A DNA stretch of 64,000 nt. Source: Petrolisthes cinctipes (Eukaryota; Arthropoda; Malacostraca; Decapoda; Porcellanidae). This document shows, piece after piece, positions 1 to 10,159 of this stretch (position 1 is the first letter of the stretch; each line of letters opens with the position of its first letter). Made by a program: the position numbers and the translations under genes. The notes beneath the pieces were generated by a model. The model had not been told where the DNA came from and did not search any database. It saw only the letters and a program-made list of their open reading frames with translations. Where the stretch lies: contig JAWQEG010000412.1 of assembly GCA_033782935.1 (NCBI GenBank), positions 1,229,501 through 1,293,500 of the forward strand. Reading direction: 5' to 3'.

Positions 1-588
1 ATGCACATATCGACTTTTGGGCACCTAAAATATCGATTTTGAGCATGTTTTGAGCCTATATTTTGAAAACATTCTAGCACTGAGTAGGCATGTACAGATC
101 GCTTCTGGGACCCCAAAATATCGAATTTTCGGGTGTTTTGATCCTAAATTTGAGATATAAACGAGTATAGAAGATTCATACACATATTGACTTTGGGCAC
201 CAAAAATATCGATTTTCAGTATGTTTTTGGCCTGTATTTTGAAAATACTCTGACACGGAGTAGGCATGTACAGATCGCTTCTGGGACCCCTAAATATCGA
301 ATTTTCGGGTGTTTTGGGAATGAATTTGAGTTATCGACATTTTGGCACCTAAAATATCGATTTTTAGCATGTTTTGGGCATGTATTTTGAAAATATTCTA
401 GCACTGAGTAGGCATGTACAGATCGCTTCTGGGACCCCAAAATATCGAATTTTCGGGGGGTTTTGAGCCTGAATATGAGATATAAACGGGTATTGAAGAT
501 GCATGCACATATCGACTTTTGGGTACCTAAAACATCGATTTTAAGCCTGTTTTTAGCCTGTATTTTGAAAATACTCTAACACGGAGTA

Positions 589-736
589 GGCATGTACAGA
601 TCCCTTCTGGAACCCCTAAATATCGAATTTTCGGGTGTTTTGGGCCTTAATTTGAGATATCGACTTTTTGGCACCTAAAACATCGATTTTTAGCATGTTT
701 TTAGCCTATATTTTGAAAATATTCTAGCACTGAGTA
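589..736 (+). repeat. Reference short monomer, type S1 (148 bp)
   Basis: In place of GAGATAT-AAACGGG...CACATAT-CGACTTTT, this unit joins GAGATAT directly to CGACTTTTTGGCACC at 660/661. Exactly 29 bp are missing (177 - 29 = 148). The missing piece begins after one ATAT and ends with another ATAT, so the junction keeps a single ATAT. The loss removes the AAACGGGTAC box and the TGCATGCA palindrome. S1 units are usually followed by an A half reading ATCGATTTTTAGCATG. Confidence 0.92.
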
Positions 737-912
737 GGCATGTACAGATTGCTTCTGGGACCCCAAAATATTGAATTTTCGGGTGTTTTGAGCCTGAATT
801 TGAGATATAAACGGGTACAGAAGATACATGCACATATTGACTTTGGGCATCTAAAATATCGATTTTTAGCATGTTTTTGGCCTGTATTTTGAAAATAGTC
901 TAACACGGAGTA
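737..912 (+). repeat. L subtype with three linked CpG-to-TpG changes (176 bp)
   Basis: This recurrent L subtype reads AGATTGCTTC, AATATTGAAT and CATATTGACTTTGGGCATC where the usual forms are AGATCGCTTC, AATATCGAAT and CATATCGACTTTTGGGCACC. It therefore carries three CpG-to-TpG changes plus loss of one T, which makes it 175-176 bp. The same combination recurs near 3,273, 5,737, 7,239, 8,448, 12,780, 14,637, 18,084, 31,518 and many other positions, usually directly after an S unit. It is a stable subfamily and not random decay. Confidence 0.85.
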
Positions 913-932
913 GGCATGTACAGATCGCTTCT

Positions 933-1021
933 GGGACCCCAAAATATCTAATTTTCGGGTGTTTTGAGCAAGAATTTGAGATATAAACGGGTACTGAAGA
1001 TGCATGCACATATCGACTTTT
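933..1021 (+). repeat. Half-unit B of the long monomer (89 bp)
   Basis: First of two diverged half-units in L. It starts at GGGACCCC and ends just before GGGCACC. It aligns with half-unit A through AAAATATCGA, TTTT, TGTTTTG, GCCTG, TTTG and GCATG-ACA-ATCG-CTTTT-GGG in the same order, roughly two thirds identical by eye. It carries the GATATAAACGGGTAC box that is lost in S monomers. Confidence 0.85.
976..992 (+). other. Degenerate CENP-B-box-like 17-mer in L monomers
   Basis: The 17 bases TTGAGATATAAACGGGT can be laid on the mammalian CENP-B box pattern NTTCGNNNNANNCGGGN. They match 7 of its 9 fixed positions: first T, final G of TTCG, the central A, and CGGG. The two middle bases of TTCG do not match. 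The site lies across the start of the 29-bp segment, so L units have it and S units lose the ANNCGGG part. Some L units carry AAACGAG or AAAAGGG and are weaker. Binding by any protein is not shown; AT-rich satellites can give such matches by chance. Confidence 0.3.
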
Positions 1022-1109
1022 GGGCACCTAAAACATCGATTTTGAGCATGTTTTGGGCCTGTATTTTGAAAATACTCTAACACGTAGTAGGCATGTACAG
1101 ATCGCTTCT
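1022..1109 (+). repeat. Half-unit A of the long monomer (88 bp)
   Basis: Second half-unit, from GGGCACC to just before the next GGGACCCC. Its landmarks AAAACATCGA (usually AAAATATCGA), TTTT, TGTTTTG, GCCTG, TTTTG, GCATGTACAGATCGCTTCT match half-unit B in order and spacing. 89 + 88 = 177, so L is a dimer of an older unit of about 88 bp. The A half is intact in both L and S monomers. Confidence 0.85.
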
Positions 1110-3624
1110 GGGACCCCATAATATAGAATTTTCTGGTGTTTTGGGCTTGAATTTGAGATATCGCCTTTGCGCACCTAAAATATCGATTTATAGCATGTTT
1201 TGTGCCTATATTTTGAAAATATTCTAGCACTGAGTAGGCATGTACAGATCGCTTCTGGGACCCCAATATATCGAATTTTCGGGTGTTCTGAGCATGAATT
1301 TGAGATATAAACGAGTACAGAAGATGCATGCACATATCGACTTTAGGCACCTAAAATATCGATTTTGAGCATATTTTGAGCCTATATTTTGAAAACATTC
1401 TATCACTGAGTAGGCATGTTCAGATCGCTTCTGGGACCCCAAAATATCGAATTTTCGGATGTTTTGAGCCTGAATTTGAGATATAAACGAGTATAGAAGA
1501 TGCATACACATCTTGACTTTTGGGCACCAAAAATATCGATTTTGAGCATGTTTTGGGCCTGAATTTTGAAAATACTCTAAAACGGAGTAGGCATGTACAG
1601 ATCGCTTCACGGACCCCAAAATATCGAAATTTCAGGTGTTTTGAGCCTGAATTTGAGATATAAACGGGTACTGAAGATGCATGCACATATCGACTTTTGG
1701 GCACCTAAAACATCGATTTTGAGCATGTTTTTGGCCTGTATTTTGAAAATACTCTAACACGGTGTAGGCATGTACAGATCCCTTCTGGAACCCTTAAATA
1801 TTGAATTTTCGGGTGTTTTAGGACTGAATTTGAGATATCGTGTTTTTGGCACCTAAAATATCGATTTTTAGCATGTTTTTAGCCTATATTTTGATAATAT
1901 TCTAGCACTGAGTAGGCATGTACAGATTGCTTCTGGGACCCCAAAATATTGAATTATCAGGTGTTTTGAACCTGAATTTGAGATATAAACGGGTACAGAA
2001 GATACATGCACATATTGACTTTAAGCATCTAAAATATCGATTTTTAGCATGTTTTTGGCCTGTATTTTGAAAATACTCTAACACGGAGTAGGCATGTACA
2101 GATCGCTTCTGGGACCCCAAAATATCGAATTTTCGGGTGTTTTGAGCCTGAATTTGAGATATAAACGGGTACTAAAGATGAATGCACATATCGACTTTTG
2201 GGCACCTAAAACATTGATTTTGATCATGTTTTGGACCTGTATTTTGAAAATACTCTAACACTGTGTAGGCATGTACAGATCGCTTCTGGGACCCCAAAAT
2301 ATCGAATTTTCGGGTGTTTTGGGCCTGAATTTGAGATATCGACTTTTTGTCACCTAAAATATCGATTTTTAGCATGTTTTTAGCCTATATTTTGAAAATA
2401 TTCTAGCACTGAGTAGGCATGTACAGATCGCTTCTGGGACCCCAAAATATCGAATTTTCGGGTGTTTTGAGCCTGAATTTGAGATATAAACGGGTACAGA
2501 AGATTCATGCACATATCGACTTTTGGGCACTTAAAATATCGATTTTGAGCATGTTTTTGATCCTATATTTTGAAAACATTCTAGCACTGAGTAGGCATGT
2601 ACAGATCGCTTTTGGGACCCCAAAATATCGAATTTTCGGGTGTTTGGGGTTAGAATTTGAGATATAAACGGGTACAGAAGATACATGCACATATCGACTT
2701 TTGGGCACCTAAAAGATCGATTTTGAGCATGTTTTTGGCCTGTATTTTGAAAATATTCTAGCACTGAGTAGGCATGTACAGATCGCTTCTGGGACCCCAA
2801 AATATCGAATTTTCGGGTGTTTTGAGCTTGAATTTGAGATATAAACGAGTACAGAAGATGCATGCACATATCGACTTTTGGGCACCTAAAACATCGATTT
2901 TGAGCATGTTTTTGGCCTTTATTTTGAAAATATTCTAGCACTGAGTAGGCATGTACAGATTGCTTCTGGGACCCAAAAATATCGAATTTTCGGGTGTTTA
3001 GGGCCAGAATTTGAGATATAAACGGGTAGAGAAGATGCATGCACATATCGACTTTTGGGCACCTAAAAGAGCGATTTTCAGTATGTTTTTGGCCTGTATT
3101 TTGAAAATACTCTAACACGGAGTAGGCATGTAAAGATCGCTTCTGGGACCCCTAAATATCGAATTTTCGGGTGTTTTGGGCCTTAATTTGAGATATCGAC
3201 TTTTTGGCACCTAAAATATCGATTTTTAACATTTTTTTAGCCTATATTTTGAAAATATTCTAGCACTGAGTAGGCATGTACAGATTGCTTCTGGGACCCC
3301 AAAATATTGAATTTTCGGGTGTTTTGAGCCTAAATTTGAGATATAAACGGGTACAGAAGATATATGCACATATTGACTTTGGGCATCTAAAATATCGATT
3401 TTCAGCATGTTTTGGCATGTATTTTGAAAATACTCTAACACGGAGTAGGCATGTACAGATCGCTTCTGGGACCCCAAAATATCGAATTTTCGGGTGTTTT
3501 AAGCCTGAATTTGAGATATAAACGGGTACTGAAGATGCATGCAAATATCGACTTTTGGGCACCTAAAACATCGATTTTGAGCATGTTTTGGGCCTGTATT
3601 TTGTCAATACTCTAACACGGAGTA

Positions 3625-3771
3625 GGCATGTACAGATCGCTTCTGGGTCCCCAAAATATCGAATTTTCGGGTGTTTAGGGCCTGAATTTGAGATATCGCC
3701 TTTACGCACCTAAAATATAGATTTTTAGCATGTTTTGAGCCTATATTTTGAAAATATTCTAGCACTTAGTA
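3625..3771 (+). repeat. Short monomer, type S2 (147 bp)
   Basis: A second short class with the same 29-bp loss, but the downstream sequence reads ATATCGCCTTTACGCACC instead of ATATCGACTTTTTGGCACC. It is 147 bp long. It recurs at fixed places in HORs, for example near 6,089, 8,800, 14,989, 28,361, 31,872 and 32,019. In the counted 33-monomer block two S2 units stand next to each other, at 31,872-32,165. Confidence 0.9.
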
Positions 3772-4592
3772 GGCATGTACAGATCGCTTCTGAGACCCAA
3801 AAATATCGAATTTTCGGGTGTTTTGAGCTTGAATTTGAGATATAAACGAGTACAGAAGATGCATGCTCATATCGACTTTTGGGCACCTAAAATATCGATT
3901 TTGAGCATGTTTTGAGCCTATATTTTGAAAACATTCTAGCACTGAGTAGGCATGTACAGATCGCTTCTGGGACCCCTAAATATCAAATTTTCGGGTGTTT
4001 TGGGACTGATTTTGACATATCGACTTTTTGGCACCTAAAATATCGATTTTTAGTATGTATTAAGCCTATATTTTGAAAATATTCTAGCACTGAGTAGGCA
4101 TGTACAGATTGCTTCTGGGACCCCAAAATATTGAATTTTCGGGTGTTTAGAACCATAATTTGAGATATAAACGGGTACAGAAGATGCATGCACATATCGA
4201 CTTTTGGGCACCTAAAAGATCGATTTTCAGTATGTTTTTGGCCTGTATTTTGAAAATACTCTAACACGGAGTAGGCATGTACAGATCCCTTCTGGGACCC
4301 CTAAATATTGAATTTTCGGGTGTTTTGGGACTGAATTTGAGATATCGACTTTTTGGCACTTAAAATATCGATTTTTAGCATGTTTTTAGCCTATATTTTG
4401 ATAATATTCTAGCACTGAGTAGGCATGTACAGATTGCTTCTGTGACCCCAAAATATTGAATTTTCGGGTGTTTTGAGCCTGAATTTGATATATAAACGGG
4501 TACAGAAGATACATGCACATATTGACTTTGGGCATCTAAAATATCGATTTTCAGCATGTTTTTGGCATGTATTTTGAAAATACTCTAACACG

Positions 4593-4600
4593 GAGTACAG
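4593..4600 (+). other. 8-bp deletion removing the phase marker
   Basis: The usual GAGTAGGCATGTACAG is reduced to GAGTACAG. The lost 8 bases lie between two GTA triplets, so one GTA remains. The two monomers here together measure 345 bp instead of 353. It is a private change of this copy; the equivalent sites in the neighbouring blocks are intact. Confidence 0.9.
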
Positions 4601-4914
4601 ATCGCTTCTGGGACCCCAAAATATCGAATTTTCGGGTGTTTTGAGCCTGAATTTGAGATATAAACGGGTACTGGAGATGCATGCACATATCGACTTTTTG
4701 GCACCTAAAACATCGATTTTAAGCATGTTTTGGGCCTGTATTTTGAAAATACTCAAACACGGGGTAGGTATGTACAGATCGCTTCTGGGACCCCAAAATA
4801 TCGAATTTTCGGGTGTTTTGGGCCTGAATTTGAGATATCGACTTTTTGTCACCTAAAATATCGATTTTTAGCATGTTTTTAGCCTATATTTTGAAAATAT
4901 TCTAGCACTGAGTA

Positions 4915-5061
4915 GGCATGTACAGATTGCATCTGGGACCCCTAAGTATCGAATTTTCGGGTGTTTTGGGCCTTAATTTGAGATATAGCCATTACGCACC
5001 TAAAATATCGATTTTTAGCATGTTTTGAGCCTATATTTTGAAAACATTCTAGCACTGAGTA
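4915..5061 (+). repeat. Short monomer, type S3 (147 bp)
   Basis: A rarer short class with GAGATATAGCCATTACGCACC-like sequence at the junction (ATATAGCC in place of ATATCGCC), also seen near 9,951, 25,071 and 26,926. It looks like a derivative of S2 by a few substitutions. At 4,767-5,061 an S1 and an S3 unit are adjacent. Confidence 0.85.
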
Positions 5062-5736
5062 GGCATGTACAGATCGCTTCTGGGACCCCAAAATATTGAA
5101 TTTTCGGGTGTTTTGAGCCTGAATTTGAGATATAAACGGGTACGGAAGATAGATGCACATATTGACTTTGGGCATCTAAAATATCGATTTTCAGCATGTT
5201 TTGGCATGTATTTTGAAAATACTCTAACACGGAGTAGGCATGTACAGATCGCTTCTGGGACCCCAAAATATCGAATTTTCGGGTGTTTAGGCCCGAATTT
5301 GAGATATAAACGGGTACTAAAAATGAATGCACATATCGACTTTTGAGCACCTTAAAACATCGATTTTGAGCCTGTTTTGGGCCTGTATTTTGTAAATACT
5401 CTAACACGGAATAGGCATGTACAGATCGCTTCTGGGACCCCAAAATATCGAATTTTCGGGTGTTTTGAGCCTGAATTTGAGATATATACGAGTATAGAAG
5501 ATGCATACACGTATTGACTTTGGGCACCAAAAATATCGATTTTCAGCAGGTTTTGGGCCTAATTTTGAAAATACTCTAACACGGAGTAGGCATGTACAGA
5601 TTGCTTCTGGGACCCCTAAATATCGAATTTTCGAGTGTTTTGGGACTGAATTTGAGATATCGACTTTTTGGCACCTAAAAGATCGATTTTTAGCATGTTT
5701 TTAGCCTATACTTTGAAAATATTCTAGCACTGAGTA

Positions 5737-8447
5737 GGCATGTACGGATTGCTTCTGGGACCCCAAAATATTGAATTTTCGGGTGTTTTGAGCCTGAATT
5801 TGAGATATAAACGGGTACAGAAGATATATGCACATATTGACTTTGGGCATCTAAAATATCGATTTTCAACACGTTTTGGCATGTATTTTGAAAATACTCT
5901 AACACGGAGTAGGCATGTACAGATCGCTTCTGGGACCCCAAAATATCGAATTTTCGGGTGTTTTAAGCCTGAATTTGAGATATAAACGGGTACTGAAGAT
6001 GCATGCAAATATCGACTTTTGGGCACCTAAAATATCGATTTTGAGCATGTTTTGGGCCTGTATTTTGTCAATACTCTAACACGGAGTAGGCATGTACAGA
6101 TCGCTTCTGGGACCCCAAAATATCGAATTTTCGGGTGTTTTGGGCCTGAATTTGAGATATCGCCTTTACGCACCTAAAATATCGATTTTTAGCATGTTTT
6201 GAGCCTATGTTTTGAAAATATTCTAGCACTTAGTAGGCATGTACAGATCGCTTCTGAGACCCAAAAATATCGAATTTTCGGGAGTTTTGAGCTTGAATTT
6301 GCGATATAAACGAGTACAGAAGATGCATGCTCGTATCGACTTTTGGGCACCTAAATTATCGATTTTGAGCATGTTTTAAGCCTATATTTTGAAAACATTC
6401 TAGCACTGAGTAGGCATGTACAGATCGCTTCTGGGACCCCTAAATATCAAATTTTCGGGTATTTTGGAACTGAATTTGAGATATCGACTTTTTGGCACCT
6501 AAAATATCGATTTTTAGTATGTTTTTAGCCTATATTTTGAAAATACTCTAGCACTGAGTAGGCATGTACAGATTGCTTCTGGGACCCCAAAATATTGAAT
6601 TTTCGGGTGTTTAGGGCCATAATTTGAGATATAAACGGGTACAGAAGATGCATGCACATATCGACTTTTGGGCACCTAAAAGATCGATTTTCAGTATGTT
6701 TTTGGCCTGTATTTTGAAAATACTCTAACACGGAGTAGGAATGTACAGATCGCTTCTGGGACCCGGAATTATTGAATTTTCGGGTGTTTTGAGCCTGAAT
6801 TTGAGATATAAACGAGTACAGAAGATGCATGCACATATCGACTTTTGGGCACCTAAAATATCGATTTTGAGCATGTTTTGACCCTATATTTTGAAAACAT
6901 TCTAGCACTGAGTAGGCATGTACAAATCGCTTCTAGGATACCAAAATATCGAATTTTCGGGTGTTTAGGGCCAGAATTTGAGATATAAACGGGTACAGAA
7001 GATGCATGCACATATCGACTTTAGGCACCTAAAAGATCGATTTTCAGTATGTTTTTGGCCTGTATTTTGAAAATACTCTAACACGGAGTAGGCATGTACA
7101 GATCTCTTCTGGGACCCCTAAATATTGAATTTTCGGGTGTTTTGGGACTGAATTTGAGATATCGACTTTTTGGCACTTAAAATATCGATTTTTAGCATGT
7201 TTTTAGCCTATATTTTGATAATATTCTAGCACTGAGTAGGCATGTACAGATTGCTTCTGGGACTCCAAAATATTGAATTTTCGGGTGTTTTGAGCCTGAA
7301 TTTGAGATATAAACGGGTACAGAAGAAACATGCACATATTGACTTTGGGCATCTAAAATATCGATTTTCAGCATGTTTTGGGCATGTATTTTGAAAATAC
7401 TCTAACACGGAGTAGGCATGTACAGATCGCTTCTGGGACCCCAAAATATCGAATTTTCGGGTGTTTTGAGCTTGAATTTGAGATATAAACGAGTACAGAA
7501 GATGCATGCTCATATCGACTTTTGGGCACCTAAAATATCAATTTTGAGCATGTTTTGAGCCTATATTTTGAAAATATTCTAGCCACTTAGTAGGCATGTA
7601 CAGATTGCTTCTGGGACCCCAAAATATCGAATTTTCGGGTGTTTTGAGCCAGAATTTGAGATATAAACGAGTACAGAAAAGGCATGCTCATATCGACTTT
7701 TGGGCACCTAAAATATCGATTTTGAGCATCTTTTGAGCCTATATTTTGAAAACATTCTAGCACTGAGTAGGCATGTACAGATCACTTCTGGGACCCAAAA
7801 ATATTGAATTTTCGGGTGTTTAGGGCCAGAATTTTAGATATAAACGGGTACAGAAGATACATGCACATATTGACTTTGGGCATCTAAAATATCGATTTTC
7901 AGCATGTTTTGGGCATGCATTTTGAAAATACTCTAACACGGAGTAGGCATGTACAGATCGCTTCTGGGACCCTAAAATATCGAATTTTCGGGTGTTTTGA
8001 GCCTGAATTTGAGATATAAACGGGTACTGAAGATGCATGCACATATCGACTTTTGGGCAACTAAAACATCGATTTTGAGCATGTTTTTGGCCTGTATTTT
8101 GAAAATATTCTAGCACTGAGTATGCATGTACAGATCGCTTCTGGGACCCCAAAATATCGAATTTTCGGGTGTTTAGGGCCAGAATTTGAGATATAAACGG
8201 GTATAGAAGATGCATGCACATATCGACTTTTGGGCACCTAAAAGATCGATTTTCAGTATGTTTTTGGCCTGTATTTTGAAAATACTCTAACACGGAGTAG
8301 GCATGTAAAGATCGCTTCTGGGACCCCTAAATATCGAATTTTCGGGTGTTTTGGGCCTTAATTTGAGATATCGACTTTTTGGCACCTAAAATATCGATTT
8401 TTAGCCTGTTTTTAGCCTATATTTTGAAAATATTCTAGCACTGAGTA
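5737..8447 (+). repeat. 16-monomer, 2711-bp block
   Basis: Monomer lengths are 175, 177, 147, 177, 148, 177, 177, 176, 148, 176, 178, 177, 176, 177, 177, 148. The first six follow the Y order; the seventh place holds an L unit with ACCCGGAATTATTG instead of an S. The first ~1.3 kb repeats at a constant offset of 2711 bp in the block that begins at 8,448. It thus differs from the 2464-bp block by internal monomer exchange. Confidence 0.87.
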
Positions 8448-10159
8448 GGCATGTACAGATTGCTTCTGGGACCCCAAAATATTGAATTTTCGGGTGTTTT
8501 GAGCCTGAATTTGAGATATAAACGGGTACAGAAGATATATGCGCATATTGACTTTGGGCATCTAAAATATCGATTTTCAGCATGTTTTGGCATGTATTTT
8601 GAAAATACTCTAACACGGAGTAGGCATGTACAGATCGCTTCTGGGACCCCAAAATATCGAATTTTCGGGTGTTTTAAGCCTGAATTTGAGATATAAACGG
8701 GTACTGAAGATGCATTCAAATATCGACTTTTGGGCACCTAAAACATCGATTTTGAGCATGTTTTGGGCCTGTATTTTGTCAATACTCTAACACGGAGTAG
8801 GCATGTACAGATCGCTTCTGGGACCCCAAAATATCGAATTTTCGGGTGTTTTGGGCCTGAATTTGAGATATCGCCTTTACGCACCTAAAATATCGATTTT
8901 TAGCATGTTTTGAGCCTATATTTTGAAAATATTCTAGCACTTAGTAGGCATGTACAGATCGCTTCTGAGACCCAAAAATATCGAATTTTCGGGTGTTTTG
9001 AGCTTGAATTTGAGATATAAACGAGTACAGAAGATGCATGCTCATATCGACTTTTGGGCACCTAAAATATCGATTTTGAGCATGTTTTGAGCCTATATTT
9101 TGAAAACATTCTAGCACTGAGTAGGCATGTACAGATCGCTTCTGGGACCCCTAAATATCAAATTTTCGGGTGTTTTGGGACTGAATTTGAGACATCGACT
9201 TTTTGGCACCTAAAATATCGATTTTTAATATGTTTTTAGCCTATATTTTGAAAATATTCTAGCACTGAGTAGGCATGTACAGATTGCTTCTGGCACCCCA
9301 AAATATTGAATTTTCGGGTGTTTAGGGCCATAATTTGAGATATAAACGGGTACAGAAGATGCATGCACATATCGACTTTTGGGCACCTAAAAGATCGATT
9401 TTCAGTATGTTTTTGGCCTGTATTTTGAAAATACTCTAACACGGAGTAGGCATGTACAGATCGCGTCAGGAACCCGGAATTATTGAATTTTCGGGTGTTT
9501 TGAGCCTGAATTTGAGATATAAACGAGTACAGAAGATGCATGCACATATCGACTTTTGGGCACCTAAAAAATCGATTTTGAGCATGTTTTGACCCTATAT
9601 TTTGAAAACATTCTAGCACTGAGTAGGCATGTACAAATCGCTTCTAGGATACCAAAATATCGAATTTTCGGGTGTTTAGGGCCAGAATTTGAGATATAAA
9701 CGGGTACAGAAGATGCATGCACATATCGACTTTTGGTCACCTAAAAGATCGATTTTCAGTATGTTTTTGGCCTGTATTTTGAAAATACTCTAACACGGAG
9801 TAGGCATGTACAGATCGCTTCTGGGACCCCAAAATATCGAATTTTCGGGTGTTTTGGGCCTGAATTTGAGATATCGACTTTTTGTCACCTAAAATATCGA
9901 TTTTTAGCATGTTTTTAGCCTATATTTTGATAATATTCTAGCACTGAGTAGGCATGTATAGATTGCATCTGGAACCCCTAAATATCGAATTTTCGGGTGT
10001 TTTGGGCCTTAATTTGAGATATAGCCATTACGCAACTAAAATATCGATTTTTAGCATGTTTTGAGCCTATATTTTGAAAATATTCTAGCACTGAGTAGGC
10101 ATGTACAGATCGCTTCTGCGACCCCAAAATATCGAATTTTCGGGTGTTTTGAGCATGAA

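Larger units (their letters stand above)
913..1089 (+). repeat. Reference long monomer (L, 177 bp)
   Basis: A representative L unit counted from GGCATG to the next GGCATG. In order it holds the link CAGATCGCTTCTGGGACCCC, an AT-rich core with TATCTA (usually TATCGA), TTTTCGGGTG, a GATATAAACGGGTAC box, the palindrome TGCATGCA at 1001-1008, a second AT-rich core with ATCGAT, and an end box reading CTAACACGTAG (usually CTAACACGGAG). Most L units elsewhere end either CTAACACGGAG or CTAGCACTGAG, and these two ends mark subfamilies. L units are about two thirds of all monomers; in the fully counted block at 30,012-35,526 they are 22 of 33. Confidence 0.95.
1..3272 (+). repeat. Region I-a: irregular L/S order
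   Basis: Phase markers at 87, 263, 411, 589, 737, 913, 1090, 1237, 1413, 1590, 1767, 1915, 2091, 2268, 2416, 2594, 2771, 2949, 3125 and 3273 give the order L S L S L L S L L L S L L S L L L L S. I see no strict HOR period here. Monomers differ from one another more than in regions II and IV. Its last ~0.5 kb belongs to a segment shared with 25.6-26.5 kb. Confidence 0.9.
3273..5736 (+). repeat. 15-monomer, 2464-bp block starting with a Y-type 7-mer
   Basis: Monomer lengths are 175, 177, 147, 177, 148, 177, 148, then 168 (see the 8-bp deletion), 177, 148, 147, 175, 177, 175, 148. The first seven sum to 1149 bp (3,273-4,421). They match in length order and private variants (GCAAATATCG, TTTTGTCAATAC) the Y module that is amplified at 14.6-18.1 kb. 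The block start recurs at 5,737 and 8,448. Confidence 0.88.

Noticed and set aside
3276..3521. Recurrent + strand frames of about 81 codons
   Set aside because: They recur wherever the same monomer order occurs and are opposite-strand readings of the same repeat.
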